Shown here piece after piece: positions 33,620-44,332 of a DNA stretch of 64,000 nt. Source of the DNA: Henricia sp. BOLD:AAB3569 (Eukaryota > Echinodermata > Asteroidea > Spinulosida > Echinasteridae). Position 1 is the stretch's first letter; each line of letters starts with the position of its first letter. A program made the position numbers and the translations under genes. The stretch is taken from assembly GCA_037783545.1 (NCBI GenBank), contig JBBELK010000015.1, positions 1,736,001 through 1,800,000 on the forward strand, written 5' to 3'. The notes beneath the pieces are model-generated. The model saw only the letters and a list, made by a program, of their open reading frames with translations, did no database searches and was not told where the DNA came from.

Positions 33620-34180
33620 TTCTGTTTTTCACAGTTCCGATGAAAAGATCACATTTCTAGTCTAATGACCTACACATCCCCAGCACGGTTAATTTTCTCC
33701 ATTATCAACAAAAGGGCAGTATTAAACTCTTCATATTCTGTGGATCTAGAAGCACGTACAGATCACTCGACCTCATCAATTGCACTTTTGGCACCTCTTT
33801 GAGCCCAAATGCTCCTCAGAAAAATTATTCGTGCTTGACATACGCACATTTATATCCTAAACTTTAATTAAGAAATTGGCCAGTGCTCTTCAAACTATGA
33901 TGATGATCTGTGGCTTTTATTAAACTTGACTGCTTCGTGTTCGAGGCCCTGGGGCTATGCTAGAGGAACACTGAGATTACTCCAGAGAAGTGAGAGATGG
34001 GGATTTCATGACCAAGACTGCCAACAAAAGAAGCACTTTCACAAATTGGCCCTCGACGCCAAAATCTGAAGGCATGAACTCGGTGCTGTATTCTGCAAAT
34101 TTGTATGGGATAACACGGTCCCAGTTGGCAAATTGTAAATAAAAACCTTAGCAGCCACACAATGTGTACTTTGCTTAATG
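33620..34180. other. No gene recognised
   Basis: Unique-looking DNA. A 66-codon minus frame at 33960-34160 lacks support. Confidence 0.45.
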
Positions 34181-34184
34181 TACA

Positions 34185-34425
34185 GGGGCCAATTTCATAA
34201 AGCTGTTTAGCATAAAAAATTGCTTAATTCAAAATTGGCTTGCTTTAATAAAGTGGGTTAGCAGTCGAAATCGTATGTGATGTGTTTACAGTTGACTGGT
34301 GTTGTGCTATTCTTACTGAAAACACAAGTTGGCATACAATTTTGACTATTAAACTATTTTTATAAAGCAAACAAATTTTTGATTAAGCAAAACTTTTTGC
34401 TAAACAGCTTTATGAAATTGGGCCC
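34185..34425. mobile_element. MITE-S copy 1 (GGGGCCAATTTCATAAAGCTG ends)
   Basis: GGGGCCAATTTCATAAAGCT at the left is mirrored by AGCTTTATGAAATTGGGCCC at the right. The arms carry TTAGCA and GCTTAA repeats. The interior includes a GTATGTGATGTGT block shared with the copy at 59240-59465 (GTAAGTGATGTGT). Confidence 0.88.
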
Positions 34426-34570
34426 AGGACAGTGCTTCGTGTATTTTTGGGGGGTTTTTGCTTAAAAGATTTCCATGATATGTTTGCATCTATAGACAAT
34501 TCCCATTAGTGTGTGCATGTGCAACAATCCACCGGTCTGAAGTCATCAATATTCAAGATTATACAAGTTA

Positions 34571-34716
34571 TAGACCGTATTCAATAGCCGCCATTCCGTG
34601 GGGCCCCTTTTGTTACTTAAACCGTTCAACAATGGAAGCACAATATGTGCAACCATGCATGTCCTCAAGGAACAAAGAAACTGGCCCACGAAATGGCGGC
34701 TATTCGATACGGTCTA
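34571..34716. mobile_element. MITE-A copy 2
   Basis: TAGACCGTATTCAATAGCCG and CGGCTATTCGATACGGTCTA are the inverted ends. The interior keeps TGGAAGCACAATATGTGCAA and CTCAAGGAACAAAGAAACTG in common with copies 1 and 3. Confidence 0.88.
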
Positions 34717-34719
34717 TAG

Positions 34720-35400
34720 TACATGGTACACAACTTTAAGTTTTCACTGGGGGTCAAATGGGATACATGTAGGTACACTGTACATGTATCCCAATGTATG
34801 ACATCACAAAAGAAATCCTCTGATAGGAAGTTATGGAATAAAATAAATTAGCAATATCTCATTCTTGGAGATCACTTTGGTAAACTGAGCAAATTATCCC
34901 ATTTTTATATTCAAATGTAAAATAAAATTCAAGGTGAAAATTGTCAATATATAACATGCTTTATACATAACATGGCAGGCAACAGAAATAGCCAAAGTTA
35001 ATTGTGATTTTTGTGATTGCAACAGATACCGGTACATGTAAATGTACCAGCATAAATCTGCAAATTACTGTACATGTAGATTCAATATAATTATGGCTTG
35101 CATTTACAGCATTAGTACATGTAGAACAATGGAATAGGGAGTTGGTTCACGTTGGTGGGGTACATGTGTACAGTGTAAACTGCAGTAAAACATGGTCCAA
35201 AATACTTGCAGGTACATTGTGTGTGATTTTGCACAATATACATGTACGGGGTAATAAATTTATCCCACAAACCTGCACAAACTATCAAAACGAAACATCG
35301 CATACTAATAAAAAGTACATGTTGCACCTGTAGCCAGTGTGTTTTGTTAACTTTACCATAAAATATGATCAGTATTCATAAGAGATAAAAAATGCAGGTA
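34720..35400. other. No gene recognised
   Basis: AT-rich DNA with TACATGTA motifs. Nothing further is supported. Confidence 0.5.
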
Positions 35401-35409
35401 CATGTACCA

Positions 35410-35765
35410 CCCTGCGTCGAACTCAAGTTCCTGTGCCAGTACTAGAATGTGGGTTCGATTCCGGGCGGTGACGGGTTGTGGCACTTGTGTTCTTGACCAA
35501 GGCACTTAATCACACTTGTTTCGTCCTTCGGAAAGGATGTAAAGCCGTTGGTCCAGTGTGTTAGGTTTCGGTAACGCACTTTAAAGATCCCAGAGCATTC
35601 TTTCGTGAAGAGCAAGGGGAGGGATTCCCTAGTGTCTCTGGCCGTTTCTAATTCAACTTAGAAGTTGATAGTTATTCGAATATCTATGTTAATTGATCCC
35701 ATTCTTGTAATTGGCGGTCCTTCCGCTGTAACCCTGTTGGATGTGGTGAATAAATAAATGTCCTA
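35410..35765 (+). repeat. tRNA-derived SINE, 5'-truncated, with tail
   Basis: A B-box GTGGGTTCGATTCCGGGCGG is followed by a SINE body: TTCTTGACCAAGGCACTTAA, then GTCCTTCGGAAAGGATGTAA and AGCCGTTGGTCC, a block known from many marine invertebrate SINEs. The 3' tail ends TGAATAAATAAATG, a short A-rich repeat of the kind used for LINE-driven retroposition. The A-box half is missing, so the copy is incomplete at its 5' side. Confidence 0.85.
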
Positions 35766-35769
35766 CATG

Positions 35770-36955
35770 TATTAACCCCATAAAACTATTTCTATTCAAA
35801 AAAGAATTCATGACTAACTTCTGATAACATTTCAAAAAGCATAATGTAGGTTTTTATTAAGAAAACACTGAGGGGGCAAACCACAAAAATGTTTTGCAAC
35901 TTTTGCAAACTTAATAGCGGCTCTAATATTTCTTGTGGGATAAATGGCTTGTTGTTGCTGTGGAGTCATTTCTCTCCAAAGTTAACCAAAAGGTTAAAAG
36001 TCAAGAATTAGATGGCCCAGAAACTGCCTGTTATGAAACAGTAGGCCTAAAGGCTTGCTGTGAATACAAGATGAAGCATCTACACTATGTACACGTATGC
36101 AAGGCCTTTTCCAGTTTTAACTCGGAGGTTACCCAGTAGGCCTAATCAAAAGATTTAACCCCAAGATAACCTAAGTTAACTGTTGCATTCCTACAACAAA
36201 TCTTGGCATTATGTAATACCGGTACCTCGGTTAACTTGCTACAGGTTGCCATTTGGACCTAGTCCAGCAGAGCGTTAATTAACCAATAATTCTCATTAAC
36301 AATGGCTAACGCTGGCAAATAATTGTCCATGTTAACATTAAATATGGGAATGTCCACCGGCACCCTGTGTTAATGAGTCCCAGAAGTAAAGAACATGGTT
36401 CAAAGGTCGTTTATTGTGCCCCAAAACTCAACCAACTCAAAGTATCAAACCAAGAATACATTTCTCTCAACAGATTTAACATTTACGCTTCCTTAATTTT
36501 CCTTGACATTTGAGTTCTTGAGAAACCCCATCAAGTTTCTTGTATGTCTGAATAACAACTCTGAAACTGCTGCAAACTGGGAAGGCAAATTAAGCTGATT
36601 TGGTACATCATGTTTCCAGCTGAGGTAGAATTTTCATGTTGCAGACTATCAACATCATTAAGGATCCTAAAAATAGCAGGCAATGCCCTCAAATTTATTA
36701 CTAAATACTGTATACATGCAGCTGCATACATGGTATGACTTGGGCTGAGAAAAATGTAACTTATTCGGGCCGAGCAATTTATACAGCTTAATAACAATAG
36801 ATATAGGCCTACCGGTATGTAGTTTCAGTTCCATTATGATTCCATATTGTACCATTTTAAAAAAATAGATTTAGTAGAGAATTTGCATTGCAATTAAACA
36901 GTCCATCTTTGTTTTGCGATGTCTTGAAATACTTGAAATACCATACATTGTATGT
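35770..36955. other. No gene recognised
   Basis: AT-rich DNA without a supported exon. A short plus-strand frame at 35933-36139 is not convincing. Confidence 0.5.
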
Positions 36956-36960
36956 TTTAT

Positions 36961-37412
36961 CAGGGGCGCGTTCAATAGCACAATACGTACGCCGGTATTG
37001 CATACCGAAAACGTTGAACGCACGGTATTCCCAACATGTATTGCATCCCCAACAATCCCAACTCGAACGTGGTTTGTTTTCCATACCAAGATGGTGGATG
37101 GATAAATTGTGACTACGGCCTATTTTTTCAAGTCAATATTTTGCTTCATAAGAATTCAACATTCAGCGTGTCCAGAAGAATTTCAAAGTGTTTATTCTTC
37201 GACCGGTTGAGTTAGCAGTTTTAATATTTGCAATTTAATTGTCAGAATCTTTGCATTAAGCGTGCAGCCGTAGTGCTTTGCAAACTGCGTTGCCTACAGT
37301 AGCCGTGTTTGATTGTACGTTTTGGGATGCAGTCGTTCAACAAGCCGTTTCTAGTGCAGCATACCGACGCTGCCATACGTATTTCGGTATTGTGCTGTTA
37401 AAAACGCCTCCG
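36961..37412. mobile_element. MITE-T (CAGGGGCGCGTTCAATAGCAC ends)
   Basis: The left part CGCGTTCAATAGCACAATAC and the right part GTATTGTGCTGTTAAAAACG are inverted, and both arms contain ATACG...CGGTATTG. The 450-bp unit is GC-richer than its flanks. GTTGAACGC and CGTTCAAC motifs recur inside. One copy in the window. Confidence 0.6.
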
Positions 37413-37414
37413 GA

Positions 37415-38950
37415 ATGTATAAAAGCCAAATTTTCAGAATTGCATTCTGTTTATTATGTATACATTTTACATCAATATTTGGCAAACAAATTCTGTTCAG
37501 CGTCAGCACACACATCACTTTCGCATTAAAGCTTTTTTGGCAGGAATATTCTTGCAAAAAATGCAATACAGTCCACTGAGAAACCAAACAGTCAAGCTGC
37601 TGTTGAGAGCAGCCAGACAACAAAACCAAGATAATTTCAAACAAACTGGGTCTGACGTAAAAAAGGTGACCTAAAAACAGTCTTCATCCACAGTCTTTAT
37701 CAAGTTTCTCTTGTCATTTACTTGACACAGTTCCAACTGCCAATACGCTCGTTCAGCAAATAAATATTAACCCAGATCATGTACTAAAGGAAACATGTTT
37801 CAGCGAGGTTGGCTCATGACAACATGTATACTTATTTCGTGACTGACGATCAATATTTTCTTTCCATTAATTTTCACTCAATATCATGGGACAATCATTC
37901 ATAAAATATGTTTCAATTTGAAAAGCACCACTTCTCGCTATTTTGAAGAAGCCACTCCTTTGTTAGACCGTGGCTTTTTGCCTTTTTTAGATAATTAAAT
38001 CATAACCTGGAAAACTAGTCGCACGGCAATTTATCCTGGTATGGCACTCTCTCTCTCTCTCCCCTCTCGTTATTAATCCACACATCTGATTTGACATTAC
38101 TCCCCGCAGGCACTGCCGGCCATCTGTCCGCCATGTTGAGAGCACTAAGGCAAGCCAGTTCATCACAATGAACGCCAATTCTTCACCGTATTACACATGC
38201 ATGTTCTCTACTAGAAGCATACTCTGCATGTGCACATGGACGACACAGCAATGAAATTACCAAGCAGACCATACAAAGACACAAGGCATGCACTTTCCCA
38301 TGTCGTGACACTTGTATTACTGGTGGTGGATTAGATTTCATATTTTATGAACAAGGAGCCATTAGTTAATTTACGGCACACACTCGCATTCCTGTTGGTA
38401 GGAAAGTGTTGTTTTTATAGTATACAGGCATGACAGAACAGAATTACATGTCATACACATGCATGCATTTTTTAACACCTAATTTAATTATAAATGTGAA
38501 CGGTCAGGATAATGTTTAAATTGATTTTGTCACAAGCACAAAAATACTTCCTGAAATTAGGGGACCAAAAAGATTCAGTGTTCCTTATAGATATTTCTTC
38601 AGAACCACACTTTCTCCCAAAACAGATATTTTCAACATGGTACATCTACAAACAATGTACCACAGTCAATTTTAAGATTTTATTTCCATCGATTATTTTG
38701 AATAAAAGCTGGAAAAACACAAGCTCGAGTGATGGACTGATCACTGTGTTTCTAATTTTAAAAAAACAATAGCCACATGTCCAAGTAAAACCATCTGCAG
38801 AATCTGGTTGTGTATCAAGTATCAATGTTGTAAATAAACCGTGTACATGTAGCTTTACTCACAATAAACTGACTGACAAAAAAATAAACATGCTGGATTA
38901 ATAAGCTCAGGTACAAATCCCAATTTGGCCTTGTTTTTGTTTGCTTGTTT
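37415..38950. other. No gene recognised; (CT)n microsatellite
   Basis: A (CT)n run lies at 38046-38060 (with CCCCTCTC after it). On the minus strand near 38133, CAACATGGCGGACAGATGG resembles a start context, but the frame has no good donor. No exon is called. Confidence 0.5.
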
Positions 38951-38952
38951 AC

Positions 38953-39452
38953 CGGTCATACCAATAACCGTCAATGGTCGTCATCGGCTGTCCCCAGCAT
39001 TCATCGGCCGCGTCCAGGCTGTCACAGGCTGTTCTGACGGCCGCCCCGCCAGAAAAAGAAAGAAATTGTAGCCAAAAAGAAACCGAAAACAAGGAGGTGC
39101 TTTAGCTTATTTTGTTCAGCCGTACTCGGTGGCCATTTTGAATACGATATATCAGCCGACACCACTAATGCATTCTAGGGGTATTTTTATGCAAATATCA
39201 TTGTGTTAAGTGTTTTGTACATACACCTGTACATGTATGTACATACGCGCACACACAGCCAAAAGCAATATGGCTGCCACCGCGCAGCACAAAGCAACCT
39301 CGCGAGAAAAGTTAGACTATTCTTTTATTTTAAGGCAGATTTTACATCTTAAATGCGGACATTCTTTGTCCTTGTGCTAGAATTAACTAATTTCTCATTA
39401 AAAAATGGCCGGTGGCGGCAGTTGACGGCCGTTGACGGTAATTAGTAGGACC
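38953..39452. mobile_element. MITE-U beside exon C
   Basis: Left ACCAATAACCGTCAATGGTC and right GGCCGTTGACGGTAATTAGT are inverted ends of about 30 bp. The interior is GC-rich near both ends (CGGCCG, GACGGCCGCC) and AT-rich in the middle. It lies about 60 bp from the exon C splice donor, so it would sit at the very start of that intron. Confidence 0.75.
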
Positions 39453-39512
39453 CAATAATACACAATCAAATTCTGGAGGTGACAATCTTTCTAAATGAGC
39501 AATTTTCATTAC

Positions 39513-39734
39513 CTTAGCTGCTAAGTCATTCTTGAGCGCAAGCATCTGCAGCAACGGATTATGCATCATCATAAGCGGTGCCATCATGTGTCCAGTCCCC
39601 AACGCCGCATGATTGACGTGATTATTAAACATCTTGGCTGCAGCGGCGGCTTTGTTATGCGGCATTGATGCTGCTGCTGCGGCTGCTGCTGCTGCTGCAG
39701 CCACCATGGCCGATGATTTGAAGTCTTTCATCAT
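39513..39734 (-). CDS. Candidate first coding exon, poly-Ala and Met-rich (exon C)
   Basis: On the minus strand ATGATGAAAGAC opens 74 codons ending exactly at the strong donor AAG|GTAATG (phase 0). The peptide starts MMKDFKSSAMV, has 11 alanines at residues 12-22 and five at 29-33 coded by mixed GCN codons, then NHVNHAALGTGHMMAPLMMM and HNPLLQMLALKNDLAAK. Poly-Ala tracts and such Met/His-rich linkers are typical of nuclear regulators in animals. Local GC rises over this segment only. This is the most convincing coding exon in the window. The protein family is unknown to me. Confidence 0.55.
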
Positions 39735-39739
39735 GACTC

Positions 39740-41790
39740 TGAGATGAGATTTGTTCAAAATTGCTCGGACGGAATAATCCCTAAGCCCAACAACACACGG
39801 CTTGGAGTGTTCGTTAATCAACAGACAAAAGCACACTGTCTCGTTAATGTCATACACGGCATGAAAATCACAAATTACGAGTCAGGATTTAAGCCAGACA
39901 AAGCACTAGTTCGTCATTCGCCATCAATGAATACCATACAGTGTTATGTTGTTATAGCTGCTATGCATCACATCACTGGGTGAACTTGAGACAGGCCACA
40001 GTCAGTAGGCAGTATGGGCACTATTCCAGAGCCTTGTTCTCAGAGAATCGGAATGTGCGTGCAGTTGCCGTTGTTCATCAAATCTCTGCCCTGCTAATGT
40101 GATCCATGTGTGGTTTGGACTGTAATACACTATTGGCCAAGGCTCTCTACTCTAGCAGTGCTTCACAGCTGGACTTCCTGCCTCAGTCTTCACATCATCT
40201 TGAGGTCAATCCTGAGACACAATGCTTTGCCTTGTATAATTCCACACACCTCAGCTCCGTATGACCCTGCTGGATTAGACTAACGCTAAATCAGTACACA
40301 GACTGATGCCCAGTTGTGGCTATTGCTGGTGGCTATCGCAATGACATCAATACACAGTACAGGCACCACACCACTATGCTGCGTAATTAAAAATCTCTAG
40401 GCGGGTCACATGTACATATACTTGCACAATCAGATAGCCTCAGCAAGTTGTGGGTGGCAGGAGTGTACTGATGGACAGCCAGCAACACTAATGAGTACCA
40501 CACATGGCAAGGCATGACAACAGTTTATTCCAATGTTGTTTCCTTTGTCTGGCCTTGTTTATTATGGGCTCCATATACTACATGTACCAGGAAAAAAATA
40601 GCATCCTTCCACACTCAATACCCTGTCTGCCACATCAAAAGGGGATTAGGTGTCCACTACTTATGCAAATACATGTAAGCAATTAATTCACTGGGAAAGC
40701 CCATCACAATACACACATACATGTACAGTACACATTACACAGTCCTTTGTTACCAGCAGTACAGGGTCCCCCTACATACCACAGTAACTGCACAAATTTA
40801 CTGCTAAACTACAGATCTTGCTAAGTTTCTTTTGTTGGCCAGCAGATGTGTATCAGAGCTCAATCAAAATCCCTCCCAACAGAATTGATTTAAATGACAA
40901 AGCTAGACTCGTACGACAAAGGACTAGCCCACTCTAGGCACGTGCCATTTTTTTGTGAGTTAGCTCCATGGTTCGACAAGCAGCAGGCCTGATGACGTAT
41001 TTTTGTGTGTATTGTGTAAATAATGAACAGTGTTTGTCTGCTGCGCAGAGAACGAGGAATTTTTTGTTCATCTTCATTATGATGATGGTTGGAGAAGGAT
41101 TTGCGCGCTGTAGGTATACATACATACATGTGTACATTTCCACATGAAATTAGATTATGCAGGCTTTGTTTAGTGTATGATATGGGATAAGGTGTAGGCC
41201 TACATGTTGTACATCGGCCTTGTAAAATGTGTGTAGGTGGAAAACTACAGGAAATAAGCGAGTCTTTCCATAATAAAAGGGCTATTTATTCAAGCCTGCA
41301 TAATTTCTTTTATAATCTGAATATGACGAACAAGCAGTGTTTTTACTAGTTAAGTAAGACATTATTTGAGGTACATCCGTGACAGATAAAAAAAATAGTT
41401 TGATGCGCTAATACTCATTGATTTCTTTAGCTTCTGAAGTTGTATCTTGTGGCTTTACTTTTACCCAGTCAAAATGCAACATGATAAACTTGTTCAATTA
41501 ACAAAATTAAATAATTACAAACATTAAACAAACCAGTTAAATTGAATTTTGGGTCAAAATCTACATGTACTGATGACCACAGGGCCTGTGGCTCATATGT
41601 TTAGCAAACCACCAGCAGTAGGCCTATATACAATACCAGAGGCAACAAAATATATGCATTTGCTGATTAAATTGAAAAAGAAAATACATGTAAGCGCTGG
41701 ACTGCCCCTACTACAATCACTATAGGAACACGGCAATTACTGGAATTCAGTCCAGTGGTCTATTGGGTATTTTTATTCCTGCTGGTCATG
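39740..41790. other. No gene recognised; possible promoter side of exon C
   Basis: If exon C is a first exon, its promoter lies in 39735-40300 on the minus strand. I see no clear TATA box. The remainder is AT-rich without a recognised repeat family or exon. Confidence 0.45.
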
Positions 41791-41795
41791 CAATG

Positions 41796-41932
41796 ACACG
41801 AAATACTGACTTTTTAGACCCTCCCCCCTGTATGCAAAATTTGTGACGTCACCCATATTCTTTGAAGTTGGGTGTACGCATTGGGTCTAACCCCTCCCCC
41901 CTCCATGCATACGTACTTTACGGATGGCCCCT
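41796..41932. mobile_element. MITE-V copy (GGGGCCATCCRTAAAGTACGTA ends)
   Basis: CATACGTACTTTACGGATGG and CCCC at the right end matches the ends of 55715-55878. Internal GTGACGTCACCCATATTCTT and a TGGGTGTACGCATTGG block are also shared with that copy (GTGGGTGACGTCACG, TGTAGGCATTGG inverted). The left end is less conserved. Confidence 0.7.
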
Positions 41933-42244
41933 TAATGCATGTTATTATCAATACCCGGTATGAATGGATGTAGATACTGTACCTTTTGGCTTTACCATAT
42001 GGCCACTCTTGGACTTTGGTTTATGTTATCTTTCTGTTTGCGGAGCAAAATACTCTCACTGTTTAATTGCTTCAATGAAATTTGGCACAACTTACATGTA
42101 TACACGTACTGTAAAATTCCATAATCTAAGTTATTATTATTAGTTTATTTTGGAACAAACAGAAAAAGTGTCATTAAAATGTACAGTATGGCAACCAGTA
42201 GGATGAATTGCACTACAGGCCTGTATGAAAGTTTATACATTTAT

Positions 42245-42607
42245 AGGCCTTTTCTGACTAGACAAAATCTCGGGGGTGGCCCCGGGGCAATGCCGGGGTG
42301 AAAATAAATCCCGAATCCCACTTGCAAGTCTCACCCCTGTGCCCCCATCCCCAGGTTGAACATTTTGGCCCCGGGGCGAGACACTTTCCCTGGGGCGAGA
42401 ACAGTAGTGGGAAAAGGGCAGGGGCGAGTTCTCAGTTGTTCAAGTGAGGGACGAGGTGCCGATCTCCGGGGTGACATCGCCCGGGGCGAGATTCAGAACA
42501 ACAAGTGTGAATCGACGCCGGGTTAAACTCGGGGGGGGGTGTCTCACCCCGGGGCGGACCCGGGGCGAGTTCACCCCGGGGATTGTTGTTCTAGTGGGAA
42601 AAGGCCT
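42245..42607. mobile_element. MITE-W, GC-rich core with TAT target duplication
   Basis: AGGCCTTTTCTGACTAGA at the left and TCTAGTGGGAAAAGGCCT at the right are inverted, and TAT directly flanks both (42242-42244 and 42608-42610). The core is full of CCCCGGGGCGAG and CTCGCCCCGGGG palindromes. It resembles Element-Q in having a GC-rich palindromic interior, but its ends differ. Confidence 0.82.
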
Positions 42608-42840
42608 TATAAGACATAGCGAACACCGCCTGACTATTAACATATGTTTCTTTTAGCTCACTATAATGAACGATGGGGATCTATAATGACTTTCCAGCGT
42701 GATACTCAAAACTTATTTGTTTAGCTACATGTATTACATGTGTTCAATTAGTGGGCTTGTGAGCAATTCCTCAACTCTTTTAAGTATACATGTACAAAAA
42801 TTAGCATATCCAAGTTAAATAAAAAGACACAATAAATACG

Positions 42841-42935
42841 GTGTGTTCATTTTCATTGAGTTTCAAGTTTCGATCGAAACAGTTTTGACCCGAAACTTGA
42901 AATTTTGACTCAAAACTCGATGAAAACGAACACAC
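42841..42935. mobile_element. MITE-X, 95-bp palindrome
   Basis: GTGTGTTCATTTTCATTGAG and CTCGATGAAAACGAACACAC are inverted ends. The arms continue through TTTCAAGTTTCG and CGAAACTTGAAA, so nearly the whole element is one hairpin. Confidence 0.75.
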
Positions 42936-43340
42936 AAATATACATGTACTGTTTATCACATGCACAATGTACGCAGGTTTACAAATCATACCACAGACTG
43001 ATAAAAAATACACTGAGTGTATTTCCCACTGTGTGTAAATTTTGAAAAGGTTCTATAGATTGAAAAAAAACCTTGAATTATTTTACGCACTTAGAGCAAC
43101 AAAAGCCTGCGCTTTGTATTAATACTGCATTTTTAGAAGTGAAGTGCCATCAATGAAATTTTTTTTACGACATGAAAGGAATAGATATGACCAGCACAAT
43201 ACGTAGCCACTATTCATTCTACAGCAAAGCATCCTCAAATAAAACATTTTAAATTAATGATTAATTTTTGAAAGCCTTTTACTGAAAGCACAAAATATAA
43301 GTTCATTACGAGTTTTTGGAGAATTGTTTGTGAACAATCT

Positions 43341-44332
43341 GACCGTGTTTACACTGGTCCCGAGCTCGGGATCAAGATTGACCCCCTGATAAGAATGTGT
43401 TTAGGTTAACCGCAATGGTCTCGAGTGCCGCGTTTATATCTGTTGTTGATCCCGAGCGCGGAGCCAGAAGTTGCAGTCAAAGGTCAAGCTAACGCAGCAG
43501 AATTCCGAGATGTTCCGTCTAGTTTAGCCATTATTTCTGCGCTGGCCCAAATGTCCAAAAACTTCGCCAGTTTGTCGTTGCTCCACGAGCGCCCGCGAAC
43601 TTCGTTTGCCATCTTTTCACACGAAGACAACTCGACTCGGCTACTTCGTCTTCGTCAACTTCTCTTCACGACGAAATAATGTCAACTTATGCTATGTCGG
43701 AAATCGTTGAATGACACTCCGAAATCCTTGATATAACAACTAAAAACTAAGCTGTATGATAATGACAAAGTGTCGCTAGACAGTTGCAGAAAGTAGAGAA
43801 GTTGCAGAAAGTAGAGAAGTTGCAGAAAGTAGAGGAAATACAAAACACTTTTTCTCAACGTGTGAAGTTTGTATCGGACACGCAAAAGAGATTGCTGAAT
43901 GCAGGATACCAATTACGTTTGTAGTACGTTGTGTTTTCGATCGAGATTCTCAGCGTTGCATCACATGAGTCGCGTCGGGGTATATCATGCATTTTGTCCA
44001 GGCATATATGCCTGCACACAATGCATGGAACCAGTGGTACCTGTGTGCGTGTATATATACATGTACTACGTGTACACGTGTACATAATACGAGCTCCCCT
44101 GGAATTTTCGCGCGCTTTAGCCCGCAACAGGATGTGGGGAAGATTTATTGCCCAGCTAACCGCAAACTGATCCCGAGCTCGGGATCGAACCCTCCGCCAT
44201 CGCGAGACCAAAATCTCGGGGTCTGATCCGGGGCCAGTTTGGTTCCGAGAGCGTTTACACCTATTTGTGATCCGGGGCTGATCCCGAGCTCGGTGTTCGA
44301 TCCCGAGCTCGGGATCAAGTGTAAACACGGTC
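43341..44332. mobile_element. Element-Y copy 1, carries a captured SANT-domain gene fragment
   Basis: The left end GACCGTGTTTACACTGGTCC and right end AAGTGTAAACACGGTC are inverted, and both continue into palindromic CCGAGCTCGGGATCAA blocks. The interior holds unrelated, coding-type DNA, including the ORF at 43484-43612 and its apparent 5' leader, and three 16-bp repeats (GTAGAGAAGTTGCAGA) at about 43789-43839. The terminal GTGTAAACACGGT is also the end of MITE-L copy 1. It has no transposase, so it is non-autonomous. Confidence 0.8.
43484..43612 (-). pseudogene. Truncated Myb/SANT-like (trihelix/MADF-type) domain ORF, copy 1
   Basis: On the minus strand an ATG in the context AAAAGATGGC opens 42 codons: MANEVRGRSWSNDKLAKFLD then IWASAEIMAKLDGTSRNSAA, LA, stop. 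The spacing of two tryptophans and the W-[ST]-[ND]-[DE]-x-(x)-FLDIW...LDGTSRN pattern is that of the first two helices of Myb/SANT-like domains found in many animal nuclear proteins and in Harbinger-associated Myb-like proteins. The third helix and the rest are missing: the frame stops where the sequence rejoins transposon DNA. I infer a host exon fragment captured by Element-Y. Confidence 0.6.

Noticed and set aside
42440-42656. Two 67-70 codon frames on opposite strands in MITE-W
   Set aside because: Both arise from palindromic GC-rich DNA; each is a mirror of the other.
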